NCBI RefSeq assembly: GCF_008123515.1
Contig: NZ_VSSR01000021.1
Location: 248,001-312,000 of the forward strand
Direction: 5' to 3'
DNA length: 64,000 nucleotides
DNA from: Bradyrhizobium cytisi
GTDB lineage: Bacteria > Pseudomonadota > Alphaproteobacteria > Rhizobiales > Xanthobacteraceae
Below are positions 1-7,173 of the stretch, piece after piece. The translations under genes were made by a program, and so were the position numbers. Below the pieces are notes generated by a model. It was not told the origin of the DNA and did not search any database. It worked only from the letters and a program-made list of their open reading frames with translations. The stretch's first letter is position 1; every line of letters begins with the position of its first letter.

Positions 1-8
1 GCAGCGGG

Positions 9-608
9 TTAGCGGTGGTTTGGCTGCCGCGCGACCTTGGGCGGTTCGAGTAGCACTTCCTTCAAGCGGTCGCCGGTGGCGACGACGACAACGAAATTGA
101 GCTTGCCGTCCTGTTTCATCAGCCCGCCAGCGAGCGCTTTTCCCTCCGCCGCTTTCTCCGCGATCCGCACCGCATCCGACAGCTCCTGCTTGATCCATTT
201 CAGGGCGATGACGTTGGCGAGATCTTCTCGATCGAGCTCCTTCAAGGACGACGCAACCTCGCGCTGCGACACGCTCCCGGTGCTCGCATCTATCACGTTC
301 TCGTAGATATGCTCGTTCTTGACCGTGCGCACGCGGTAGACGGGCGGACTGGATATCTCGAAGTTGACGTCGGCGGTCCTTGAGCCGTCGTGCAGGCGCT
401 CGGCGATCGTCATCGCCTGATCCAGCGGCACGCGGGTGGCACGGAACTGCTCGAGCACATGGCGCATGGTGGCTTCATCGACATCGTCCAGCGCGGCGGC
501 GCTTTGCTGTGCAGCGTCGGAAGGAGCCCGAGTGATGTCGGCCATCGCTCCCGTCCCGGTCGCAACGGCGGAGCAAAACAGGAGGGCAAGCAACTGTATT
601 TTTGGCAT
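9..608 (-). CDS. Secreted PepSY-like hypothetical protein
   Basis: About 199 residues with a cleavable-looking signal peptide (MPKIQLLALLFCSAV, then ATGTGAMA). The mature part is helical and ends in a beta-rich segment (LNFVVVVATGDRLKEVLLEP), reminiscent of PepSY-type inhibitory domains; that assignment is inference. An in-frame ATG lies nine codons upstream at 635, but only the internal ATG puts the signal peptide at the N-terminus and has a purine-rich AGGAC before it. It is the last gene of a leftward operon starting near 1729 and lies 36 bases after the preceding gene. Function unknown; probably periplasmic. Confidence 0.6.
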   Translation of the reverse strand: MPKIQLLALLFCSAVATGTGAMADITRAPSDAAQQSAAALDDVDEATMRHVLEQFRATRVPLDQAMTIAERLHDGSRTADVNFEISSPPVYRVRTVKNEHIYENVIDASTGSVSQREVASSLKELDREDLANVIALKWIKQELSDAVRIAEKAAEGKALAGGLMKQDGKLNFVVVVATGDRLKEVLLEPPKVARQPNHR

Positions 609-644
609 CGGATAAGTCCTATGGTTTTCACTCATGGCTGGGGA

Positions 645-1214
645 TTAGTTCGGCACCCACGCATACCGGCAATGACGGCGCTCGCGGATCGATGAACCGC
701 AGGCACCAAGGCCGTTAGCGAAAGCAGAATGCGGAGCGTGCCGCCGCTTTACGGGATGGGCGCGATCGAGTTTGCGCTCTCGCACCGCGATGTCGCCTCG
801 ACTGGCGGTTTCGCCTGCGTGGTCGTCAACGTCAGGCTCCGATTGCGCCAGGCTTTGCCGAAGGCGCAGATCAGTTGGCTGCGTCGGAGTTTCGTCGCTA
901 CTTTCGAGGTGAGCTTCGGGCTGCCCCGCTAGACCGTCGGCGATGTCGTGCTCGGCAGCCCTCACGCGCAGTCCAAACCCGCTGGTATCGATGACGACCG
1001 CCTCCGGTGCCTTGGTGTCGGAGCGGATCCGGATCGGCGGCAGCGCAGAACGCGAGTCCGTGAGTGGGCTCGGCGCAGGAGCAGGCAGCGCCCAACCGGC
1101 CGCCAAAAGCAGCAAGAGCAGCGCGCCTCCGACCCAGAAAAAATAGCCCCGCAGGGGTAGCTCCGGTTCGACGAGGCCGCTCGCACTTCGTGACAGCATG
1201 GATTGCCTGCTCAT
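645..1214 (-). CDS. Membrane-anchored hypothetical protein
   Basis: About 189 residues. One transmembrane segment at roughly residues 23-44 (GYFFWVGGALLLLLLAAGWA) follows a short N-terminus; the rest is polar, proline-rich and probably periplasmic (PAPAPSPLTDSRSALPP). No catalytic motif is recognised. The ATG at 1214 (MSRQS) is preferred over an upstream ATG at 1298 because the latter would overlap the gene before it and lacks a ribosome site, while AGGA precedes 1214. Third gene of the leftward operon. Function not recognised. Confidence 0.55.
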   Translation of the reverse strand: MSRQSMLSRSASGLVEPELPLRGYFFWVGGALLLLLLAAGWALPAPAPSPLTDSRSALPPIRIRSDTKAPEAVVIDTSGFGLRVRAAEHDIADGLAGQPEAHLESSDETPTQPTDLRLRQSLAQSEPDVDDHAGETASRGDIAVRERKLDRAHPVKRRHAPHSAFANGLGACGSSIRERRHCRYAWVPN

Positions 1215-1254
1215 GGCAGCTCGATCCTGGACATGGCACGAGACCTTCTCATCG

Positions 1255-1473
1255 TCAGATGCCCCAGGGTCGCGGATGCCGGCGCGCGAGCTGGGCATCG
1301 AGATACCCGCGCTCGTCGATCCATTCGACCGGGCAATAGGCCATGGCTTTTAGATCGATCTCGTGCCCATCCCGCTTGAGGGCTGTGCGCGTGCCCGTGA
1401 GGCCGGTCCACACTGGATGGCCGGTGGCCGGATCCGGGTGCATGACGTCGAAGACTTCGATCACGTCGAGCAT
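1255..1473 (-). CDS. Small hypothetical protein (72 aa)
   Basis: Starts MLDVIEVFDVMHPDPATG and contains GHPVWTGLTGTRTALKRDG, a compact sequence that could form a small beta-rich domain. Its ATG at 1473 lies directly after the stop of the upstream gene (1475-1477), implying translational coupling. The longer frame reaching 1581 would run through the upstream gene and is not favoured. Second gene of the leftward operon; function unknown. Confidence 0.55.
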   Translation of the reverse strand: MLDVIEVFDVMHPDPATGHPVWTGLTGTRTALKRDGHEIDLKAMAYCPVEWIDERGYLDAQLARRHPRPWGI

Positions 1474-1474
1474 G

Positions 1475-1729
1475 TCAGAATTTCCGCCAGGATTGTCGTG
1501 GGGTGCAACCGAGCGTCGTCGAAGGCATCCGGAGCCCGCTCGGCTCGCCACATCGCAGGGGCGCGGGCTGCCGGTCGGCAAGCTCGTGAAGCCAGGCGAG
1601 TGTCCCGATGGTCACCGTCAGCAGCAGGCTCATGCCCACGAGCGACAAGGCGACCATGAAATTGAGAGATGCGAGTGCGATTCCGGGCCAGGGATTTTCC
1701 CTTGCGAGCGTCAACAGCAGGCTTGACAT
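1475..1729 (-). CDS. Small inner-membrane hypothetical protein
   Basis: About 84 residues starting MSSLLLTLARENPWPG. One strong hydrophobic span (NFMVALSLVGMSLLLTVTIG) suggests a single transmembrane helix, followed by a soluble tail. It is the promoter-proximal gene of the leftward operon 1729-9. A TetR-type operator at 1746-1763 sits 17 bases upstream of the start, so expression of the operon is probably controlled by the nearby TetR protein. No family recognised. Confidence 0.5.
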   Translation of the reverse strand: MSSLLLTLARENPWPGIALASLNFMVALSLVGMSLLLTVTIGTLAWLHELADRQPAPLRCGEPSGLRMPSTTLGCTPRQSWRKF

Positions 1730-1745
1730 CGTTCTACCATTAAAT

Positions 1746-1763
1746 AAACTATACCGTATATTT
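1746..1763. promoter_or_regulatory. TetR-type operator, copy 1
   Basis: Sequence AAACTATACCGTATATTT. The identical 18 bases occur in reverse complement at 4050-4067, and the half-site AAACTATA is the core of the large palindrome at 10881-10921. It lies immediately upstream of the leftward gene starting at 1729. A TTGACA (reverse strand, 1788-1793) lies further upstream and could be the -35 element. Confidence 0.7.
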
Positions 1764-1895
1764 CGCATACCGCATGGGTCGCGAAAGTGTCAAGTGCAGA
1801 GACTCACAAGCGCGTGTTCGCGCTGCTCGGCCGCGGGGCTTCGGGCCGAGCGACGCTGCGCCGTCGAATGAATCAACCGGTGAAAGGGATCGGAT

Positions 1896-2189
1896 ATGTT
1901 TAGGAAGCGAGCAGCGCTCGTCGGTGTGACGTTAGTTTTAGTGGCCGGTGCGGCGTTCGCGCAGGAGGACCGGGGCACGGCCGAGCAGAGGGCCGCCTGC
2001 GCGCCTGACGCGTTTCGCCTGTGCATCGGCTACATTCCCGACCCCACCGGTGTGGAAGCCTGTCTCCGGCAAAGAAGGTCGGACCTGAGCGAATCTTGCG
2101 GGGCCGTCTTCGACCAGGCAGCCGCCGCTGCAGCCTCGATCAGAACGATGGAAGCGCGTCGGCATCGCGGCGCAAAAGATGAGGAGTGA
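1896..2189 (+). CDS. Small secreted cysteine-containing protein
   Basis: 97 residues with a clear signal peptide (RAALVGVTLVLVAGAAFAQ). The mature part has four cysteines in CAPDAFRLC, EACLRQ and ESCG, a spacing typical of small periplasmic cysteine-rich repeat proteins of rhizobia. The gene opens the rightward run 1896-3290 and overlaps no neighbour; GAGGAG just before its end serves as the ribosome site of the next gene. Function unknown. Confidence 0.65.
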   Translation: MFRKRAALVGVTLVLVAGAAFAQEDRGTAEQRAACAPDAFRLCIGYIPDPTGVEACLRQRRSDLSESCGAVFDQAAAAAASIRTMEARRHRGAKDEE

Positions 2190-2193
2190 TCGC

Positions 2194-2631
2194 ATGAACA
2201 CGATCTATTTCCCCGCTTTCGCCGCGTTCGGAGGCTCGGCCTTCGGAGCGATTTCCACGATCGTCACGGGGTGGGCGACCCGCCGTCGGAGGGTCCGCGA
2301 ACGCCATCATGCTCACGCGTTCGTCAAACGTGAAAAGCTGTATCGATGCTTCATCGAGGAGGCGTCCCGGCTGTATGCGGACGCGCTGACCAGCGACAAA
2401 TCCGAGATTCCGGCTCTGGTGAATCTCTATGCGCTGATCGGGCGCATGCGGATACTGTCCGACGACGAGGTGGTCCATGCCGCAGAGCGGGCGGGACGGC
2501 TGATCATCGAGACCTACCTGGCACCGAACACCTCGTTCGTCGACCTGCCGGGCTTCCTCGAAGAGATGGATCCGCTGCGTGAATTCGGCGAGGCTTGCCG
2601 GCGCGAGGTGCAGGCAATTCCGCCGCATTGA
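2194..2631 (+). CDS. Membrane-anchored hypothetical protein (145 aa)
   Basis: Starts MNTIYFPAFAAFGGSAFGAIS with an N-terminal hydrophobic helix (about residues 5-27), then an arginine-rich stop-transfer (RRRRVRERHHAH) and a helical cytoplasmic domain. The ATG at 2194 is chosen because GAGGAG stands 7 bases upstream. This organisation (short anchor plus helical body) is common in uncharacterised rhizobial proteins. It is followed 8 bases later by a tetR gene, so the two are probably cotranscribed. Confidence 0.6.
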   Translation: MNTIYFPAFAAFGGSAFGAISTIVTGWATRRRRVRERHHAHAFVKREKLYRCFIEEASRLYADALTSDKSEIPALVNLYALIGRMRILSDDEVVHAAERAGRLIIETYLAPNTSFVDLPGFLEEMDPLREFGEACRREVQAIPPH

Positions 2632-2639
2632 GCCCGAAG

Positions 2640-3290
2640 ATGAACAAGACCCAGGCATCCCCGGGCGGATCGCCGTGCCCTCGCGAAAGAATCGTGCAGG
2701 CCGCCATTCGACTGTACCGGGCCATCGGCTATCGGAAGACGACCGTTGCGGACATCGCCCGCAGCGCCTCCATGTCCCCGGCAAATATCTATCGGTTCTT
2801 TCCTTCCCGCCAGGCGGTAGAGGAGGCCGTGGTGGCAGGACTCCTCGGCGAGGTGTGCGCCGGCGCGGGAATCGAGGCCCGCAGTAATGTCTCGGGCGAA
2901 GAGCGCCTGGAGGCTGTCTTTTGGACGATCTGCCAGCGTCATGAACATAGGCTGGCGCACGATGCGAGGCTGCACGAACTGGTCGTAGCCGCAGGACAAG
3001 CGAATTGGCCCGTCGTCTTTTTCCACGCCGAGAGGGTCCGCGGACTCGTCGGGTCGATCATCGCGGCCGGGCAGGCAAGCGGCGAATTCCGGGCAGGAAG
3101 CGCGACGGCGCTGGCTCGCTGCACGTGCGAGGCGATGGGTTCGTACCTGGATCCGTCGCGCATCAGAACGAGGGCCGGCAGGGCGACCTTCGAGGAGATG
3201 ATGAGCTTCTGCTCGGGCGCGCTCCGCAACGCCGCGCCGGCGCAGGTTGCCGGGCTGCGGCTGCAGTACCGCCCGACGTGCCGCGCCTAG
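2640..3290 (+). CDS. TetR/AcrR family transcriptional regulator
   Basis: 216 residues. The N-terminal helix-turn-helix reads RERIVQAAIRLYRAIGYRKT, then TVADIARSASMSPANIYRFF (roughly residues 14-53), the classic TetR signature; the C-terminal two-thirds is the variable ligand domain. It is downstream of and probably cotranscribed with the two hypothetical genes from 1896, and convergent with the second tetR gene, whose end is only 19 bases away. It could share control of the operator family at 1746, 4050 and 10881, although the divergent TetR at 3310-3972 is the better candidate by position. Confidence 0.85.
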   Translation: MNKTQASPGGSPCPRERIVQAAIRLYRAIGYRKTTVADIARSASMSPANIYRFFPSRQAVEEAVVAGLLGEVCAGAGIEARSNVSGEERLEAVFWTICQRHEHRLAHDARLHELVVAAGQANWPVVFFHAERVRGLVGSIIAAGQASGEFRAGSATALARCTCEAMGSYLDPSRIRTRAGRATFEEMMSFCSGALRNAAPAQVAGLRLQYRPTCRA

Positions 3291-3309
3291 CGCCCGGCGA
3301 AGGCGCGGT

Positions 3310-3972
3310 TCAAGGTGTCCAATCCGCCTCGCACGCCGAGAGGAAAAACCGGACGCGTTCCCGCACGAAAGACGGCAACTCCCGTCGCAGGTCTTTCGGC
3401 GGTTCCCCCACCAGCGAACGGAAGAGCATCGGGAGCAGGATCAGATCCAGGAAGATCTGAGCGGTGGCGATGCTGCGCTTTCCGGTGAAGGGGCCTCTCG
3501 GTGCGCGCGCGACCTTCTGGGTCGTCTCGTTCAGCAGCTGAGAAATGGCGCCGACGGAGCGATCCCGCGCTGCGTCGTGGACGTTGCGGCTCAGCTCCGG
3601 GAAACGCTGCGCTTCCGCGATCGTGGCGCGAACCATCCCCAGCGATTCCTCGATGACCTTCTCCACGATCGCGGTGCCCAGGCTCATGAGTTTGTCCTGC
3701 AGCGTGCGGCCCTCCGGCTCGAAGCCTTCGAAATCCGACAGGCCGCTGATGGTCCGGGCCACCACCGCCGCGAACAGCGCCTCCTTGCCCTGGAAATGCG
3801 CGTAGATCGTCGGCTTGCTCGCGGGGGCCAGTTCGGAAATGTCGTCGATGCTGGCGCTGCGGTAGCCCTTGTCGAGAAAAAGCTGCTGGGCCGCATCGAG
3901 GATCCGGGCCTGGACGTCGCCGGCGAATTCCTTCGCCGGCCGGCCCCGTTTCGGGGTGGTCTTCTTCGTCAT
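3310..3972 (-). CDS. TetR/AcrR family regulator of the adjacent RND operon
   Basis: 220 residues starting MTKKTTPKRGRPAKEF. The DNA-binding domain reads ARILDAAQQLFLDKGYRSAS, then IDDISELAPASKPTIYAHF (about residues 20-58), and the KRGRPAKE basic leader is typical of AcrR-type repressors. The reading frame is open upstream to 4143, but that extension would run through the operator. It is divergent from the RND efflux operon at 4158, with an operator at 4050-4067 between them, the standard arrangement for an autoregulated efflux repressor. The same operator at 1746 and 10881 suggests a wider local regulon. Confidence 0.85.
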   Translation of the reverse strand: MTKKTTPKRGRPAKEFAGDVQARILDAAQQLFLDKGYRSASIDDISELAPASKPTIYAHFQGKEALFAAVVARTISGLSDFEGFEPEGRTLQDKLMSLGTAIVEKVIEESLGMVRATIAEAQRFPELSRNVHDAARDRSVGAISQLLNETTQKVARAPRGPFTGKRSIATAQIFLDLILLPMLFRSLVGEPPKDLRRELPSFVRERVRFFLSACEADWTP

Positions 3973-4049
3973 CGACGGTCTCCCAATCACGAGTCTGTGC
4001 GTACGCAGAAGCCACTTGACATAGGCGGCAGTGAAAGGCAAGAAAAAGA

Positions 4050-4067
4050 AAATATACGGTATAGTTT
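4050..4067. promoter_or_regulatory. TetR-type operator, copy 2 (divergent promoter region)
   Basis: AAATATACGGTATAGTTT, the exact reverse complement of copy 1 at 1746-1763. It lies between tetR (start 3972) and the efflux operon (start 4158) and can block both directions. A TTGACA at 4016-4021 is a possible -35 element nearby. Confidence 0.75.
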
Positions 4068-4157
4068 GATTAACGCTTTGCAGCGCCTTCGGGTGATCGG
4101 GGCCGCAAGAGCCTTCGCGCAGAGGCCGATCATCCGAGCCCACTTCAGGAGAACGCA

Positions 4158-4988
4158 GTGCCCGTTTTGAGCCAAGATTCGCATCGTCTGCCGGAAGGCG
4201 TCCTGTTGCGGGAGTCGCATCACAGGGTCGCGGACGGCGTCGCCTCGGCGCTCGATCTGGTCTCGGCTGCGATCGTCCGGGCCGAAGGGGCCGAAGCGAA
4301 GGCCGCCTTGAACGATGTGGCCTCCCTGCTGCACGGACATGCCGAAGTGCATCTGATGCTCGCGCGGCCTCAGGGCGAAGCCCTCGTCGATGCCGCAGCG
4401 CACGTCCACAAGTTGGGCTGCGCGATGCGCCGGTCCCGACTGGACGGCATGAGGATTCAGCTGATCTTCGACACCGAGTGCGTCCCCCTTCAGTCGGAGC
4501 GGTGCTGGCGGCTGGGTCTGATCGTCCATGACCTGATCGCGACGGCGGCCAAACACGCCTGTTTCGATGCGCGTGCCGGTGAGATCAAGGTCAAGCTGAC
4601 CCGTCGCGGCGCACTGGTGAACTGCGTCGTGCTGGACAACGGCTCGCGTTCCGTGCGGTCGGATGCCGGACGGCGCGTTCGGACCGACAACGACCTGGCG
4701 AGGAGCCTGGGCGGTCGGATCGAGCAGGGTTTCGGCAGCGAGTTCACGTCGGTCGTTCTCTCGTTTCCGCTGACCGAGCGAGAGCGGCAGACGAATTGGG
4801 GGATGGCGACGCGGCGCATGAGGTTGACGCGGCCCGTCAAGGCCAAGTCGGCCGACACCGCGGCTCTTCCTCCGCCTGCTGCCGTCTCGCACCAGGCCAA
4901 TCATCCCGTTGCAGCCAAGCCGGATCCTAAACCGTCCGATGCCTTGGGTCAGCTGTTCTCATCCCCCAACCGCATGGTCGCGCTATGA
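4158..4988 (+). CDS. Degenerate HisKA_2/HWE-type histidine kinase-like protein
   Basis: 276 residues. Near residue 20 the sequence LRESHHRVADGVASAL resembles the phospho-acceptor box of HisKA_2/HWE kinases (usually E-x-HHRVKNNL), so the histidine is present. The ATPase region has LIVHDLIATAAKHA where the family has N-E-L-x-T-N-A-x-K-H, so both usual N-box asparagines are missing; a G1-like VLDNGS remains. There is no sensor, transmembrane or receiver domain, and the last 70 residues are a low-complexity tail. It is the first gene of the efflux operon and its stop overlaps the next start (ATGA). It may be a non-catalytic scaffold or a divergent kinase. Confidence 0.65.
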   Translation: MPVLSQDSHRLPEGVLLRESHHRVADGVASALDLVSAAIVRAEGAEAKAALNDVASLLHGHAEVHLMLARPQGEALVDAAAHVHKLGCAMRRSRLDGMRIQLIFDTECVPLQSERCWRLGLIVHDLIATAAKHACFDARAGEIKVKLTRRGALVNCVVLDNGSRSVRSDAGRRVRTDNDLARSLGGRIEQGFGSEFTSVVLSFPLTERERQTNWGMATRRMRLTRPVKAKSADTAALPPPAAVSHQANHPVAAKPDPKPSDALGQLFSSPNRMVAL

Positions 4989-6103
4989 AACCTCCCTGTC
5001 CAAAATTCGTCCGTGAGAAGCGCTTGGTGAAGCCCATCGGCGGACTGACGCTCGCGCTCGTCGCCGCCGCGCTCGCAGGCTGCGGCGATCACGCGGCCGC
5101 TCCCGCTGCCCGCGCCGCCTTCGTGCGCACGGAAATCGTGCAGCCGAAGGATCGGCAAGCCTCCCTCACCTTGACCGGGGAGGTCCAGCCTCGCTTCCGC
5201 GCCGATCTGTCGTTCCGTGTCAGCGGACGTGTGATCGCGCGCTTCGTCGAAGTCGGGACCCACGTCGAGGCGGGCGAGGTGCTGGCACTGCTCGACCCGG
5301 CCGAGCAGGAGGCCGATGTCGATGCCGCGACGGCTGCAGAGCTGGCGGCCGAAGCCCAGCTACGTGTGGCGAAGACGACTTTCGAGCGCCAGAAGTCGCT
5401 GATCGCAAGCGGCTTCACCACGCGCACGGCCTACGACCAGGCGCAGGAAGGATTGCGAACCGCTGAAGGTGCGCTTGAATCGGCGCGAGCGTTGCTGGGG
5501 ACGTCGAAAGACGCCCTCGGCTACACCGCGCTGCGGGCCGAGGCAGACGGCGTCGTCACCGCCCGCAACCTGGAAACGGGCCAAGTCGTGCAGGCGGCGC
5601 AACCGGTCTTTTCGTTGGCACAAGATGGCGAGCGGGACGCGGTCTTCGATGTGTACGAGTCGATGTTTCTTGGAAACGCCGACGGTGGCGACGTTTCGTT
5701 GAGGCTGGTGGCCGACTCGGGCGTGACCGCGAACGGCGAGGTTCGAGAGATCTCTCCGGCCGTCGATCCGAGGAGTTCGACCATTCGGGTGAAGGTGGCG
5801 ATCAAGGCTCCGCCCCCCACGATGACGCTTGGAAGCGCCGTCGCGGGAACGGTGAAAGTAAAGGCCGAGCGGCAGGTCGCCCTGCCATGGAGCGCCTTGA
5901 TGGCGGCGGGCACCAGACCCGCGGTCTGGACCGTCGATCCGGCGACGCGGATCGCCTCCCTGAAGCCGGTGATCGTCGGTGGCTACGAGGCCGGGGAAGT
6001 GTTGATCAAGGCGGGTCTCGAGCCCGGCGAGCGAGTGGTGGTGGACGGCGGCAAACTCCTGAGCGTGGGCCAGCCCGTGACTTACGAAGGAGATCACTCA
6101 TGA
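4985..6103 (+). CDS. RND efflux periplasmic adaptor subunit (first of two)
   Basis: 372 residues with a lipoprotein-type signal peptide (ALVAAALAGCGDHA, lipobox cysteine near residue 37). It then has the membrane-fusion-protein order: a lipoyl half (RADLSFRVSGRVIARFVEVG, HVEAGEVLALLD), an alpha-helical hairpin (AEAQLRVAKTTFERQKSLIA), the second lipoyl half (LRAEADGVVTARNLETGQVV) and beta-barrel and membrane-proximal parts. Adaptors bridge the inner-membrane pump and an outer-membrane channel. The start overlaps the previous stop and the stop overlaps the next start, so synthesis is probably coupled. Confidence 0.9.
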   Translation: MKPPCPKFVREKRLVKPIGGLTLALVAAALAGCGDHAAAPAARAAFVRTEIVQPKDRQASLTLTGEVQPRFRADLSFRVSGRVIARFVEVGTHVEAGEVLALLDPAEQEADVDAATAAELAAEAQLRVAKTTFERQKSLIASGFTTRTAYDQAQEGLRTAEGALESARALLGTSKDALGYTALRAEADGVVTARNLETGQVVQAAQPVFSLAQDGERDAVFDVYESMFLGNADGGDVSLRLVADSGVTANGEVREISPAVDPRSSTIRVKVAIKAPPPTMTLGSAVAGTVKVKAERQVALPWSALMAAGTRPAVWTVDPATRIASLKPVIVGGYEAGEVLIKAGLEPGERVVVDGGKLLSVGQPVTYEGDHS

Positions 6104-7173
6104 CGAGCCCCGTGACCATCGCCGGCACGCTGGCATGCGCGCTTGCGCTTGCCGGATGTCAGCAGGAAGCGAAGGCGCCTGAGCCCACGCGTCCCGTCCA
6201 ATCGATGCTTCTCGAAGCCGATCATTCCGCCGATACCGTCGCGGTGGGCGTCATCGAGCCGCGCTACAAGACCAATCTCGGGTTCCGCGTGCTGGGACGC
6301 CTGACGAGCCGTCCCGTCTACGTCGGTGATCTCGTCAATGAGGGACAGACGATCGGCACCATCGACGCGACGGCCCTCGAACTCGCCGTTCGCGCCGCCA
6401 AAGGACAGCTTGCCAAGGCCGAGGCGCAGTTCGCGACGGTTCGAGCGACGGAGGAACGGCAGCGGACGCTCATCACCACCGACGCCACCACGAAGCAGAC
6501 TCTGGACAATGCCGAGCAGGCGCGCGCCGGCGGCGAAGCAACGGTAGCGCGCGAACAGGCAAATCTAACCAAAGCGATGGAGCAGCTCGGCTATTCGCAG
6601 ATCAAGGCCGACTTCGCCGGCGTGGTCACCGCGATCGGCGCGGAAGTCGGCCAGGTGGTGTCCCCTGGTCAAACGGTGGTGACGATCGCAAGGCCGGACG
6701 TTCGCGAAGCCGTCGTCGATATCGGCGAGGACTTTCCGCTGCCGCTGGAGATCGGGCTGCCGTTCACGGTCTCCCTACAGCTTCTTCCCGCTGTTCAGGT
6801 GCAGGGGACCGTCCGGGAGATTGCGCCCCAAGCCGATGCGGTCACCCGACTGCGGCGCGTCCGGATTGCCCTCGACAATCCGCCCGACAGCTTTCGGCTT
6901 GGCGCGACCGTGACCGCCAGGCTCGACAGGGCTCAACCCCGGGCCCTGCACGTGCCTGCTTCGGCGCTGCTCGCCAAGGAGGACGCAAATTTCGTCTGGG
7001 TTGTCGATCAGACCGCCAACACGGCCTCGCTGCAAAAGGTCGATGTCGTTGCCGATCCAACCGGTCTCCGCGTCGTCGGCGGTCTTGTCCCCGGCGCCCG
7101 CGTCGTTACCGCCGGAATCCACAGCCTCAAGCAAGGACAGCACGTCCGCATCGAACAGGATCAGAAGCCATGA
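6100..7173 (+). CDS. RND efflux periplasmic adaptor subunit (second of two)
   Basis: 357 residues from the ATG overlapping the previous stop (ATGA). Lipoprotein signal with lipobox ALALAGCQQEAK (Cys about residue 18). The lipoyl halves are YKTNLGFRVLGRLTSRPVYVG and IKADFAGVVTAIGAEVGQVV, separated by a helical hairpin, as in the first adaptor but clearly diverged from it. Two adaptors in tandem before one RND pump is the arrangement of the Pseudomonas TriABC triclosan pump, where both adaptors are needed. Its stop overlaps the pump start (ATGA). Confidence 0.9.
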   Translation: MTSPVTIAGTLACALALAGCQQEAKAPEPTRPVQSMLLEADHSADTVAVGVIEPRYKTNLGFRVLGRLTSRPVYVGDLVNEGQTIGTIDATALELAVRAAKGQLAKAEAQFATVRATEERQRTLITTDATTKQTLDNAEQARAGGEATVAREQANLTKAMEQLGYSQIKADFAGVVTAIGAEVGQVVSPGQTVVTIARPDVREAVVDIGEDFPLPLEIGLPFTVSLQLLPAVQVQGTVREIAPQADAVTRLRRVRIALDNPPDSFRLGATVTARLDRAQPRALHVPASALLAKEDANFVWVVDQTANTASLQKVDVVADPTGLRVVGGLVPGARVVTAGIHSLKQGQHVRIEQDQKP

